Source: Pedobacter sp. PAMC26386
Lineage (GTDB): Bacteria; Bacteroidota; Bacteroidia; Sphingobacteriales; Sphingobacteriaceae
DNA: 64,000 nt
Assembly (NCBI GenBank): GCA_014302835.1
Contig: CP060294.1
Span: forward strand, 3,187,067-3,251,066
Direction of reading: 5' to 3'
Part shown: in pieces, positions 18,568-27,927 of the stretch
Layout of the letters: the number at the start of each line of letters is the position of its first letter
Numbering within the stretch: the first letter of the stretch is position 1
Notes under the pieces: generated by a model
The model's input: the letters and a program-made list of their open reading frames with translations, nothing else
Told to the model about the DNA's origin: nothing
Database searches by the model: none
Made by a program: the position numbers and the translations under genes

Positions 18568-20316
18568 TTACCAGTTTGGATTTTGAATCATTTTTTGATT
18601 AGATACGATCTCTTTATAAGGGATTGGGTATAAGTACATTTTACTGGCATTAAACTGTACAGGAGCCGATATGACTTCTCTATAGCTTATAGCTGCTCCA
18701 TTTAATGTCCCTTGAATACCATGTAGTGACCCATTTAAGACAGCCTCTGCAATCTTCCATCTTCTGATATCCCAAAAACGCTGTTCTTCAAATGCCATTT
18801 CTATCCTACGCTCATGCCTGATCCGGATACGCATATCCGACTGACTTAAGCCCGTTGGCAGATTAGGCATATTTACCCTCGATCTGATCTGATTGATTGC
18901 GGCATAAACATTTCCATCTGGTCCGACAGCTTCATTCTGTGCCTCTGCATAATTCAACAGAATTTCTGCGTATCTGAAAATCGGAAAATTATGATTCAGA
19001 CTCGTGTAAGCATTATCACTGGTTGTACCAGTCATAAATTTGCGCAGGTAATATCCAGTCCGGGTTTCGCCCTGAGCCACATTGCCATATCCCAGAGGTC
19101 GGTCTTTGCCCCCATCATAGGTCTGAACATTACGAGTCAGCCAGAATAGCCCATCAAATGATACGGTTCCGGCTAAACGGGGATCTCTGTTGAAATATGG
19201 TGTAGTTATCGTATAACCAGAGCCAGTTTCACTAATCATTTTTCCGTTTAGCATTTCATATTCGTTGACCAGTTCTTGTGTAGGGTTGGTTTTCCCTAAA
19301 CCGCCTCTTGGATAACCTATTGGTTCGTTATTTTTTTCTACATCGCTATTCGTCGATTGAGAATAAGGCAAAATGATCTCATTATTACTACGGGCAGAAA
19401 AGACGTTTAAAAACTTATTGACACCCGAAACATAGTTATTCAGACTTGTCGCAGAAGCAAGGGCAGACATATTCGCCGCTGTATAATGTGCAGTTGTTGT
19501 TGCTGTTGACAGACTGTAAAGGAACTTCCCATCCCTGACACTATCCATAATTGATTTAGCAGCTAATGCAGCGGCAACCCATTTCAGATTACTGTTTGCA
19601 GGGTTATTTAATGGGCTGGCGGCATAGAGCATCATTCTTGACTTTATGGCCATTGCTGCTCCGCGGTTAAACCTGCCATAGTAAATACCAGTGGTACCAC
19701 TTGTTCCATTTGGGCCTAACAGGGAAGGCATTGCTGCATCGAGTTCCGAATTGATATAATTAAGGCATTCCTCGTAACTATTTCTGGCAACATTTAAGTC
19801 ACTACTCAGCTCAAATACCTGATCACCGATGAGAGGAACTCCTCCCCAGCGTTTAATTAATTCAAAATAAAACATTGCCCTCAATGCTCTGGCTTCTGCT
19901 TTCCAACGTAATTTTAATCCTGGAGTTTTTAAAGGAACCTTCTCTATATTGGCAAGGAAAACATTGACCTTACGAATTCCGGCATAATTAGCATCCCATG
20001 GATTATCTGGTAAATTAACCGCATTATAAGTACCATTTGAATAATACTGAATCACATCTGCGGTGGATGAAGGTAAGGCATCATCTGTACCTGCATCCAG
20101 TAAGGTATTTTCAATACGGTTAAACCCTTTAGGCAAACTACCATATATGTTATTTAAAAATTGTTCCGCATAGACACCTAAGGAATCCTTTGCATCAAAG
20201 ACCAAATCTTTATCTGCATTTTCTAAAGGACCGTCTTCGATCATGTTTTTTTTACATCCAGTTATACCAAAAGACAGTGAAATCAAAAGGCATAGCAATA
20301 GTATGTTGTTCTTCAT
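18568..20316 (-). CDS. SusD/RagB-family lipoprotein (first pair of the locus)
   Basis: Surface lipoprotein of 582 residues pairing with the receptor encoded 17 bp upstream. The lipoprotein signal has lipobox ITGC followed by KKNMIEDGP. RALRAMFYFELIKRWGGVP and the C-terminal FRYAEILLNYAEAQNEAVG are SusD hallmarks, and FEEQRFWDIRRWK gives the C-terminal helix. It is divergent in sequence from the other SusD of this operon, consistent with a different ligand or different sugar register. Confidence 0.95.
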   Translation of the reverse strand: MKNNILLLCLLISLSFGITGCKKNMIEDGPLENADKDLVFDAKDSLGVYAEQFLNNIYGSLPKGFNRIENTLLDAGTDDALPSSTADVIQYYSNGTYNAVNLPDNPWDANYAGIRKVNVFLANIEKVPLKTPGLKLRWKAEARALRAMFYFELIKRWGGVPLIGDQVFELSSDLNVARNSYEECLNYINSELDAAMPSLLGPNGTSGTTGIYYGRFNRGAAMAIKSRMMLYAASPLNNPANSNLKWVAAALAAKSIMDSVRDGKFLYSLSTATTTAHYTAANMSALASATSLNNYVSGVNKFLNVFSARSNNEIILPYSQSTNSDVEKNNEPIGYPRGGLGKTNPTQELVNEYEMLNGKMISETGSGYTITTPYFNRDPRLAGTVSFDGLFWLTRNVQTYDGGKDRPLGYGNVAQGETRTGYYLRKFMTGTTSDNAYTSLNHNFPIFRYAEILLNYAEAQNEAVGPDGNVYAAINQIRSRVNMPNLPTGLSQSDMRIRIRHERRIEMAFEEQRFWDIRRWKIAEAVLNGSLHGIQGTLNGAAISYREVISAPVQFNASKMYLYPIPYKEIVSNQKMIQNPNW

Positions 20317-20333
20317 TGTTTCTAGGATTAAGT

Positions 20334-23258
20334 TTATAACTTCAGTGAGACGCCTCCATTAATTACCCGTTGATTTGTAAAGCCAGATAAACCAGCTTCG
20401 GGATCCAGATATTTTAGCGGTGTCCAGGTAAATAAATTATATGCATTGACAAACACCCGCACTTTATTGATTTTTGTACGCTTCAATAGTTTTCCGGAAA
20501 TGGTATAGCCGAGCTCAATATTTTTAAGCCGGACATAGTTTGCATTTTGTATCCAAAAACTTGATGGCTGCTGGTTATTTGTATTTGTGCCAAGTGTTAA
20601 CCGGGGTAGCGTTGCGTTGACAGGATTTTGCGGCGTCCATCGGTTCTCTGTCGTATAGTCTAAAACATAGCCGTTCCCGTTTGAAAATGCCGACATCAGC
20701 GATGGTGGCAGCACAACCTCCTTATTTACAACCCCTTGAAAGAGCGCACTGAAGTCAAAGTCTTTATAGTTGAATCCCAAGTTTAAACCAAAGAAAACCA
20801 GGGCTTTTGAGCCAGATATAACTTTCTGATCCAGGTTATTGATGATTCCGTCTCCATTCAAATCTTTGTATTTAATATCGCCGGGTACGGGAGTATAACC
20901 AGGAATATTTGCTGTTTTAGTCAAGTCTTCGCCCTGCTGATAGAAACCAATAGCCTCATAACCAACAGTACCACCAGGCTGTCCTGCCCTATACATCCAT
21001 GGATAAGGATAATTACCTTCATTGAGATCAACTACTTTGTTTTTAGCGATACTGATATTACCTTTAATGAAGTAACCAATACCCTTATGCTGACCGTTAT
21101 AACCTAATGTGGCTTCAATACCAGAGTAACGTATGATCCCAAGATTTTCCAGGGGGTAGGTTTGTCCAATAATACCGGACATCGTACCACGCTGCTGTAA
21201 TTGATCATAGTATTTATTGTTATAATAATTGACTTCAGCATTTAACCGGTTACCTAAAAACACCACTTCAAAACCGATGTCATATTTCCAGGCCTTCTCC
21301 CAGGTAATGTTCTGGTTGACCATTGCATTCTCGTAACTCCCGGATACCCCATTTGGCGTAGAGCCAAAATTATAACCACTGCCATTTACAGTAAATGACT
21401 GTAGGTAAAGAAAATAGTTTCTGGATGGATCTGCTAAAGCTGTTTGCCCAATGCTCCCTCTGATTTTAAGGAAGTCAATTCCGCTATTCTTAAAAAAAGA
21501 CGCATTGGAAGCGATCCAGCCTAAACCCAAAGAAGGTAAGAACCCCCATCTTTTACCAGGTTGATATCGATTCAAACCGCTATAAGACATAGATAACTGA
21601 GCCAGATAGGTATTTTTATACGCATAATCTGCACTCAAGCCAGCAGTCTGAAAAATTTCATTCAACTGGGTATAACTGGCTATATTATTATCAATATTAT
21701 AGGTTCCAAGCAGTCTTAGATTGTGCGATCCAAAACTTTTATCGTAGCCAACCAATGCGTTAAAAAAAGTCTGCTTTGCCTGGTTATCTACAGTACCAAT
21801 ACCTTTTCCTGCTTCTACGGTTCCGTCCATACCAATTTTAGTATAGGTAGTACCAGTTGACGTAATATTTGGATAATACACTGCAAATGTCTTTGCCCGG
21901 GATACTTTTTCCAGGTAATAGTTATTGATGGAAACCATTCCCTTTGCCCATAGTCCAGGCGTAACATTATCAAGTTTAAACCTTAATCCGATATCTGCAT
22001 TTAAGGTGCGCTGATTATAACTGTTATAGCCTGAATTAAGTGCGCTGGCAAGAATATTAGTTCCATAAACCACATTATTGATCGTTACGGTATTCAATGG
22101 ACTCCCTCCAAAACTTCCATCTGCATTATAGGTCGGATAAGCGAGTGGAGAGGTCGTGTAAATACGATTCAACAGGGTACTTACTCCGGTTCCGATAATT
22201 GGATTTGACAATACACCCGGTTCACTGAAGTCTTCAATAGAGCCAAATACATTGAGACTCAGCTGGATATTTTCATTAAAATCTATCTGTCCGTTTGTCC
22301 GAATATTATAGCGTTTATAATCGTTATTGGTATTGTAAGGATTACGATCAGAGGTTACCAGGTTGCCTCCTTGCGAAAAACTTTCTATAGAGGTATAATA
22401 CCGATATGATTTACTGTTACCAGAGGCGCTTATATTATAGCGATGCTGTGCAGAATTTTTCTGGTATACATCATTATAAAAATTATTATTCGGTTGTAAA
22501 AAAGGATCGTTTGTTTTATTCTGATAGGCGGCTATTGTTGCTGCATTATAAGTCGGAGTAGCTCCGGGAAATGTATTTGCCTGTGCTTCATTATACAACG
22601 TCGCGTAGTTGCCTCCAGTAATAAAGTTCGGTCTTTTAATTTGCTCCAAACTACCATATTGGGCTGTAAAATTCAGTTCAAATGGTCTTGATTCTGCCTG
22701 ATCCCTGGTAGTAATATAGATGATCCCTCCGGACGAGCGCAAGCCATACATATTTGTTGAGAGTGCATCTTTCATTACGGTAACTGACTTAATATCATCC
22801 GGGTTAAAATTTGTGAAAGATCTGACTACCCCATCGATGACAAAAAGTGGTGTCTGTCCTCTCAAAGACATACCTGTCTGACTATTCAGTGGCCCTGTCC
22901 CTCCCGTAGTAAGCACGTATAAGCCGGCTAATCGTCCGGCCAGGATATTACCAATATTTGATACCGGGGTACTCCCAACATCTTCCCGGTAAACAGTTGA
23001 TGTCCCAGCAATATTTTTTGATTTAGCGACGGTTCTGTTCCATAAATTAACATGGCGATTGAGATAGCCCGATGAGGCAGACATCTTGTCCACAATAATG
23101 GTATCACGTAAAGTCGTATCTTGTTGTTGCGGCTGCTGATAGGTTATTGTAAAAGCCAGAGCATTACCTGAAAGCGAAAAGACCCCCAATAAAACACTCA
23201 ATAATAACTTAAATTTCAGCGCATAGCAATCCCTCTGAATGTGTTTTTTACGATTCAT
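20334..23258 (-). CDS. SusC-family TonB-dependent receptor without the CarboxypepD_reg domain
   Basis: Outer-membrane importer of 974 residues. After an N-terminal region with signal-like hydrophobic segment (LLLSVLLGVFSLSGNALAF, residues ~17-36) it passes straight into a TonB-box-like segment (LRDTIIVDKMSA) and the plug (NIGNILAGRLAGLYV, IKSVTVMKDALSTNMYGLRS). The beta-sandwich domain that begins most SusC proteins is absent, and the family motif MKDAxxxxxYG is followed by RSSGGIIYITT rather than ARANGVVLITT. Met1 gives MNRKKHIQRDCYALKFK before the hydrophobic stretch, a rather long n-region. It heads the double SusC/SusD cluster, 79 bp after the CHRD gene. Confidence 0.94.
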   Translation of the reverse strand: MNRKKHIQRDCYALKFKLLLSVLLGVFSLSGNALAFTITYQQPQQQDTTLRDTIIVDKMSASSGYLNRHVNLWNRTVAKSKNIAGTSTVYREDVGSTPVSNIGNILAGRLAGLYVLTTGGTGPLNSQTGMSLRGQTPLFVIDGVVRSFTNFNPDDIKSVTVMKDALSTNMYGLRSSGGIIYITTRDQAESRPFELNFTAQYGSLEQIKRPNFITGGNYATLYNEAQANTFPGATPTYNAATIAAYQNKTNDPFLQPNNNFYNDVYQKNSAQHRYNISASGNSKSYRYYTSIESFSQGGNLVTSDRNPYNTNNDYKRYNIRTNGQIDFNENIQLSLNVFGSIEDFSEPGVLSNPIIGTGVSTLLNRIYTTSPLAYPTYNADGSFGGSPLNTVTINNVVYGTNILASALNSGYNSYNQRTLNADIGLRFKLDNVTPGLWAKGMVSINNYYLEKVSRAKTFAVYYPNITSTGTTYTKIGMDGTVEAGKGIGTVDNQAKQTFFNALVGYDKSFGSHNLRLLGTYNIDNNIASYTQLNEIFQTAGLSADYAYKNTYLAQLSMSYSGLNRYQPGKRWGFLPSLGLGWIASNASFFKNSGIDFLKIRGSIGQTALADPSRNYFLYLQSFTVNGSGYNFGSTPNGVSGSYENAMVNQNITWEKAWKYDIGFEVVFLGNRLNAEVNYYNNKYYDQLQQRGTMSGIIGQTYPLENLGIIRYSGIEATLGYNGQHKGIGYFIKGNISIAKNKVVDLNEGNYPYPWMYRAGQPGGTVGYEAIGFYQQGEDLTKTANIPGYTPVPGDIKYKDLNGDGIINNLDQKVISGSKALVFFGLNLGFNYKDFDFSALFQGVVNKEVVLPPSLMSAFSNGNGYVLDYTTENRWTPQNPVNATLPRLTLGTNTNNQQPSSFWIQNANYVRLKNIELGYTISGKLLKRTKINKVRVFVNAYNLFTWTPLKYLDPEAGLSGFTNQRVINGGVSLKL

Positions 23259-23337
23259 TTTTTTAACTCCTATGGTTAAGATTTATATAAATAAGCTTTG
23301 TGATTTTCTACCTGAACTGGGGAATGTCCGGAGAATT

Positions 23338-23868
23338 TTAAAGTGATAACTGACCTCTGACTAGCCCTGAAGGAAGCTCAGCAGAGTTCACTTGTAAATA
23401 AATTGTATTTGCTAATAGCCGGGCAGTGACTGCATCATCTAACTGTACGTTTCCTTTCAATTCGCCTCCGGCAAAACTGCCTTGATTGAAATCAATTAAT
23501 GGCAACCCGTTTTCTTTTGCTGAACCAATAAATAGTTTGGCTGCCGTGGGCGTATCACCGGTATTAACGGCTACATCAAAATAAATATCGTAGGATAGCT
23601 GATTGTTATCCATCAGATAAATTAAGGCAACGGCGTGATCAGTTCTACCTGTATTTGCCGGGATAACAGCTTGTACATTCATATCTACTTTCCATTGTTT
23701 TTTAATGTACACCTGAGAGGTATAAGTCTCTTTTTTGCAGGAAGCAAAGAGCAGGGCAATAATTCCCGTTAAAATATATTTTATAGGTACAGGCAGCCTG
23801 TGCCTCCCATATAATTTATACTTTGTCGTCTTCCACACTAGTGGTTCTGTAGTATAGGTTTTAATCAT
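23338..23868 (-). CDS. CHRD-domain lipoprotein, first gene of the SusC/SusD operon
   Basis: Predicted exported lipoprotein of 176 residues. The lipobox is LLFASC with Cys44, preceded by a hydrophobic stretch (YILTGIIALLF). The C-terminal half reads like a CHRD (chordin-type) beta domain and ends with its usual LPSGLVRGQL. From the only Met in the region the n-region is ~28 residues, which is long; a non-ATG start nearer the hydrophobic segment cannot be excluded. It lies directly downstream of the double CAAACGTTTG site and upstream of two SusC/SusD pairs, so a surface role in glycan capture is an inference. A related lipoprotein is at 43626. Confidence 0.75.
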   Translation of the reverse strand: MIKTYTTEPLVWKTTKYKLYGRHRLPVPIKYILTGIIALLFASCKKETYTSQVYIKKQWKVDMNVQAVIPANTGRTDHAVALIYLMDNNQLSYDIYFDVAVNTGDTPTAAKLFIGSAKENGLPLIDFNQGSFAGGELKGNVQLDDAVTARLLANTIYLQVNSAELPSGLVRGQLSL

Positions 23869-23992
23869 AGTCTATTATTATTTGGTTTTGAGTAATCAGG
23901 TCTTTAACTCGTAATAGGTTTAGGTTTTGATAGCAGAATTTAGAAACTATAGCTTGCTTCTTTAGCATCACTATGGACGATTCTGCTGTGAG

Positions 23993-24027
23993 CAAACGTT
24001 TGATCAGCGATTTCAAACGTTTGAAAT
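23993..24027. promoter_or_regulatory. Tandem CAAACGTTTG operators before the CHRD-SusCD operon
   Basis: Two palindromes: CAAACGTTTG at 23993-24002 and ATTTCAAACGTTTGAAAT at 24010-24027 (18 bp, perfect). Their centres are 21 bp apart, two helical turns. The central AAACGTTT with a CG dyad is typical of LacI-family operators. They lie ~125 bp before the CHRD gene start. The same arrangement precedes the GH20 gene. Confidence 0.75.
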
Positions 24028-24142
24028 TTTTCTGTATTTTTATTGCAAATTGTAAATATTTCTTCTAGTTCTACGATTTCCAAGACAATGCAGATTCACA
24101 TAAAAATGATAAAGGGTAGTAATTCGGATTGAAAAATAGGAA

Positions 24143-25762
24143 TTAGAGACCCATATCGAAACGCTTGATTCCCAAACCGATTCGTACAGGTTCAGGAAAT
24201 TTATTGGGCTCAAAAGGATCAAAATAATAAAGACCTGCCTCCCGAAAAAGCAACAAATGTTCTTTTAACCGCTGTTTAAATTTAGTGAAATCCTTTCTTT
24301 CTGATGACCATGCGGCTTCTGCCAATGCTGTTATCCTGGGAAACAACAGATAATCTAACCGCTGCTCATTTTGAACAGTTTCTGTCCATAAATTTGCCTG
24401 TATACCCAGAATCTGATCTTGAGCAACAGATTCTTTGATATAATTGTCTTTAGAGAAGTTATAGACATCTTCAAGAGAATTATATAACTTATTCCATTTA
24501 CGTCCGTAGTGATGTGTGCTATCCTGAACAAAATCAAAATATAAGGGAAGCCGTGGACATAATACGACGTGGTATCCTTTACTTAAGGCCAGTTTTAGCA
24601 TAGCTGGTTTTTCTTGTCTCCACCAAAAAATAATGGTTTTATCCTTTGCCAGATTACTTTCTGCCATTTCATCCCAAACCAATAGTTTAGCATTCATCTG
24701 GTATACTGAATCGGCCATGCGTTTCATAAAATACGATTCAACCTCTTTGCGATCCTTCAAACCACTTTTCAGCATTAAATCTTGAATTGCACTATCTTCT
24801 GCCCATTTCTGATTGCCATAAACGACTTCATCCCCACCAAGATGAACCATACCCGAGGGAAACAGGGTATTTACCTCTCTTAGGATGTTAGACAGAAATA
24901 AATAGGTTCCTTCTTTTCCAGGATTAAAAGTAAAATCCGGATGTCCTGGTGCTCCACCTCCATTAAACTGAGGATACGCTTTATTGGCTGCCGTTGCATG
25001 ACCAGGCATATCGATCTCAGGAATCACGGTTATAAATCTTTCTGCGGCATAGGCTACAATTTCTTTCACGTCTTCCTGCGAATAGTATTTTGCAGGCTGT
25101 AGCTCATTTAAATAATCACCAATCCCTCCTATTAGTCCTAAGCGAGGGTATTTTTTGATTTCTATCCGCCAGGCTGGCTCATCCGTCAAATGCCAGTGAA
25201 ACTTGTTCAACTTATAAAATGCCATCCAGTCCAATATGGATTTCACCTTTTCTTTTCCAAAAAAATGTCTGGATTCATCTAACATAATGCCACGCCATGG
25301 ATACAAAGGATGATCTTTTATAGTCCAGCTCGCCAAAACTAATGTACCACTGATGAGTTTACTTTGCCTGGCAATTTGTAAAATAGAGACCAAGCCGTAA
25401 AATGCTCCTGAAGCGTCTTTAGCAGTTATCGTAATACCCTGAGCATTTATATTCAGGAGATAAGCTGAAGCACCAGCATTCTTCTGAGTGGAATACCTGA
25501 TCGTAATTGCTGGCTTTTTTGAGGATAATTGTATGCTTAATGGAATTTGTTTGACTCTGAGTAGTTCTGCTTGAAAATAATGTGCAGCCGACAGGAAATT
25601 TTGATCTTCTACAATGATTGCAGTATTTTGATCTAATAAAAATGAGTCCGTACCTTTTGCTACCTGAAAAGGCAAAGGAACGATGGGGCAGTTTTCCTGA
25701 GATTTTACCGTTTTACTAATCAGTGCAACAAGCAGGATACTAAAAACAATTTTCAAATTCAT
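24143..25762 (-). CDS. GH20 beta-N-acetylhexosaminidase
   Basis: Exported exo-hydrolase removing terminal beta-GlcNAc or GalNAc by substrate-assisted catalysis. The 539 residues comprise a signal peptide (to KTVKSQ), the N-terminal GH20b-type domain (~25-150), and the TIM barrel starting YPWRGIMLDESRHF. The catalytic pair is Asp311-Glu312 in HLGGDEV; FHWHLTDEPAWRIE and EIDMPGHA are further family motifs, and WTETVQNEQRLDYLLFPR closes the active site. It has its own promoter region with a tandem operator identical in layout to that of the SusC/SusD operon, so the two units are probably co-induced. Confidence 0.95.
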   Translation of the reverse strand: MNLKIVFSILLVALISKTVKSQENCPIVPLPFQVAKGTDSFLLDQNTAIIVEDQNFLSAAHYFQAELLRVKQIPLSIQLSSKKPAITIRYSTQKNAGASAYLLNINAQGITITAKDASGAFYGLVSILQIARQSKLISGTLVLASWTIKDHPLYPWRGIMLDESRHFFGKEKVKSILDWMAFYKLNKFHWHLTDEPAWRIEIKKYPRLGLIGGIGDYLNELQPAKYYSQEDVKEIVAYAAERFITVIPEIDMPGHATAANKAYPQFNGGGAPGHPDFTFNPGKEGTYLFLSNILREVNTLFPSGMVHLGGDEVVYGNQKWAEDSAIQDLMLKSGLKDRKEVESYFMKRMADSVYQMNAKLLVWDEMAESNLAKDKTIIFWWRQEKPAMLKLALSKGYHVVLCPRLPLYFDFVQDSTHHYGRKWNKLYNSLEDVYNFSKDNYIKESVAQDQILGIQANLWTETVQNEQRLDYLLFPRITALAEAAWSSERKDFTKFKQRLKEHLLLFREAGLYYFDPFEPNKFPEPVRIGLGIKRFDMGL

Positions 25763-25906
25763 TGGGTGCTTTAATTAATCATAAAAGATTCAACGACAAT
25801 CCAGAGAGATTGTATGTTTTTACGCCTTGTCTATTATAGGTTCGACAATGGAAATTACTCGTTTTATTATCTTTTATGTTTTCTGATATTCAATAATTCA
25901 GAAACA

Positions 25907-25940
25907 CAAACGTTTGATCCGGCTTTTCAAACGTTTGAAA
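25907..25940. promoter_or_regulatory. Tandem CAAACGTTTG operators before the GH20 gene
   Basis: CAAACGTTTG at 25907-25916 and TTTCAAACGTTTGAAA at 25925-25940 (16 bp, perfect). Centre spacing is 21 bp, identical to the pair at 23993-24027. They lie ~145 bp upstream of the GH20 start, between it and the 3' end of miaE. Confidence 0.75.
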
Positions 25941-25956
25941 TTAAAGCATGGCATAA

Positions 25957-26568
25957 CTAGCCATGGATAGCCTCTTTGTTGCCGAAACTTTGAATCAGTT
26001 CACCTTCAAATTCCAACCATTCTTTCCATCTTTTATCGACGTCAACATCAATGGTATATTTACGGGCAAAATTTAAAAACGTGGCATAATGTCCGGCTTC
26101 TGAAACCATTAAGTCATGATAAAACTGAGCTAATTCCTTATCTTTGATATTCAATGACAATATACGAAAGCGTTCACAGCTCCTTGCTTCTATCATTGCT
26201 GCAAATAAAAGACGGTCAATGAATGCATTATTCCTGCTTCCATCTCTGCGGCTAAATTTCACTAAACGGCCAACATAATCGTCTTTGCGTTCACGGCCCA
26301 AAGTGTAACCGCGTTTTTTGATAATCTCAATAACCATTTGAAAATGCTGCATTTCTTCAATAGCAATAGCTGTCAATTCTTCAACCAGATCCATGTGCTC
26401 GGAATTATTCGCAATCAGCGTAATCGCATTTGTTGCTGCTTTTTGTTCACACCAGGCGTGATCAGTCAGGATCTCTTCTAAATTCGATTCAGCAATATTT
26501 GCCCAACGCGGGTCTGTTAATAATTTTAATCCAAGCATGAGGTTATTAATAAAATTCTTGTTTGCCAA
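25957..26568 (-). CDS. miaE: tRNA-(ms2io6A)-hydroxylase-like diiron protein
   Basis: Ferritin-like diiron monooxygenase of 203 residues, which in other bacteria hydroxylates the isopentenyl group of ms2i6A37 in tRNA. Iron-ligand motifs appear in two symmetric halves: LEEILTDHAWCEQKAA and EEMQHFQMV in the first, EARSCERF and SEAGHYATF in the second. Length and motif order match MiaE. It is a monocistronic housekeeping-type gene set between PUL genes and a glycosyltransferase; no link to the glycan locus is apparent. Confidence 0.9.
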   Translation of the reverse strand: MANKNFINNLMLGLKLLTDPRWANIAESNLEEILTDHAWCEQKAATNAITLIANNSEHMDLVEELTAIAIEEMQHFQMVIEIIKKRGYTLGRERKDDYVGRLVKFSRRDGSRNNAFIDRLLFAAMIEARSCERFRILSLNIKDKELAQFYHDLMVSEAGHYATFLNFARKYTIDVDVDKRWKEWLEFEGELIQSFGNKEAIHG

Positions 26569-26594
26569 AATTACGAATAATCGTTTGTTTAAGG

Positions 26595-26630
26595 GCCTGT
26601 TTAAATTTAGATATCTAAATTTGAACAGGC
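26595..26630. promoter_or_regulatory. 36-bp palindrome in the miaE / glycosyltransferase divergent region
   Basis: GCCTGTTTAAATTTAGAT followed directly by its reverse complement, with one T/G mismatch. There is no loop and both flanking genes start away from it, so a terminator role is unlikely. It could be an operator for a dimeric regulator. Confidence 0.45.
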
Positions 26631-26679
26631 TTTAAAGATTCTGTATTAAAAACATCTATTTTGCATAAATTTTAAAGAA

Positions 26680-27927
26680 ATGACTAAAAAGAGCATCCTG
26701 GTAATTGGATTGGTATGGCCTGAACCTACTTCATCGGCTGCAGGCACGAGAATAATTCAGTTAATCAGTTTATTTATTGCTCAGGGATACAAGGTAATCT
26801 TTGCTTCAGCAGCCTCAAAAAGTGATTTTAGCTTCGATTTGAAAAGTTTAGGCGTCATAGAACAGGAAATCAAATTAAATGACACTGGTTTTAACAGCTT
26901 TTTGAAGAAAATAACCCCTGATATTGTCCTTTTCGATCGCTTTATGGTTGAGGAACAATATGGATGGAGAGTGCAGCAGGAATGTCCGGATGCACTCAGA
27001 ATATTAGATACGGAAGATCTTCATTTTTTACGTCATGCCCGCCAGCAAGTGATAAAAACAGGTGGACCAATTGAGTTGTTTACTGATCTGGCCAAACGTG
27101 AAATTGCTGCAATATTAAGATGTGATCTTTCCTTACTTATCTCAGAAATTGAAATGAATATCCTACAAGAGCAGTTTCATATCGATCCTTCTATAATTTA
27201 TTATTTACCCTTTTTAGAAGAGGAACTTACAGAAAACGATACTCAAAACTGGATTGATTTTGAAGAACGGGAAGGTTTTGTATTTATTGGTAATTTTCTA
27301 CACGAACCTAATTGGAATACTTTACAGCTATTAAAAACAAAGATCTGGCCTGTATTAAGAAAAAAAATCCCTACTGCAAAACTTGACATCTATGGCTCAT
27401 ATTCCAGTCAGAAAGTGTTGCAGTTACATCATGAAAAAGAAAACTTCATTGTCCATGGCCGGGCAAAGGAGGCCCGTGAAGTTATAGCAAAGCATAAAAT
27501 ACTCCTTGCACCAATTCAGTTTGGTGCTGGAGTGAAAGGTAAATTTATTGATGCGATGCAAGTGGGCACTCCTTGCGTCACAACTACTATAGGGGCAGAG
27601 GCGATGAGAGGGATTTTTGATTGGAACGGAGCCATAGAAGATGATTTCGAGCTTTTTATCGATCAGGCAGTGAAGCTATATCAGAATAAAACATTGTGGT
27701 TAAAAGCACAGCAAAACGGAATCAGGATAATTAATGAGCGCTATGGGAAATCACGATTCACAAATTCATTTGTGGAAGCTCTTAGCAAATTGTCTTTGAA
27801 TTTAAAAACACATCGTAACCATAATTTCTTCGGACAGATTTTACAGTTCCATACGGCAAACAGTACAAAGTATATGTCTTTATGGATTGAGGAAAAGAAT
27901 TCCAATAAATCTGGAATTTCACACTAG
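26680..27927 (+). CDS. Glycosyltransferase, GT-B fold (GT4-like)
   Basis: Predicted sugar transferase of 415 residues without membrane segments. The N-terminal half starts with VIGLVWPEPTSSAAGTR, a donor/acceptor loop typical of GT-B enzymes, and includes LRILDTEDLHFLRHAR. The C-terminal half has FIGNFLHEPNWNTL, LDIYGS, VHGRAKEAREVIAKHKILLAPIQFGAGVKGKFIDAM and GTPCVTTTIGAEAM, which match the nucleotide-sugar-binding part of GT4 / GT1 families. The last ~45 residues are a variable tail. The stop codon abuts that of the convergent DoxX gene. Acceptor and sugar are unknown. Confidence 0.85.
   Translation: MTKKSILVIGLVWPEPTSSAAGTRIIQLISLFIAQGYKVIFASAASKSDFSFDLKSLGVIEQEIKLNDTGFNSFLKKITPDIVLFDRFMVEEQYGWRVQQECPDALRILDTEDLHFLRHARQQVIKTGGPIELFTDLAKREIAAILRCDLSLLISEIEMNILQEQFHIDPSIIYYLPFLEEELTENDTQNWIDFEEREGFVFIGNFLHEPNWNTLQLLKTKIWPVLRKKIPTAKLDIYGSYSSQKVLQLHHEKENFIVHGRAKEAREVIAKHKILLAPIQFGAGVKGKFIDAMQVGTPCVTTTIGAEAMRGIFDWNGAIEDDFELFIDQAVKLYQNKTLWLKAQQNGIRIINERYGKSRFTNSFVEALSKLSLNLKTHRNHNFFGQILQFHTANSTKYMSLWIEEKNSNKSGISH

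Noticed and set aside
24040..24222. 60-codon minus-strand frame after the GH20 gene
   Set aside because: Overlaps the 3' end of the GH20 gene in another frame and has no conserved feature.
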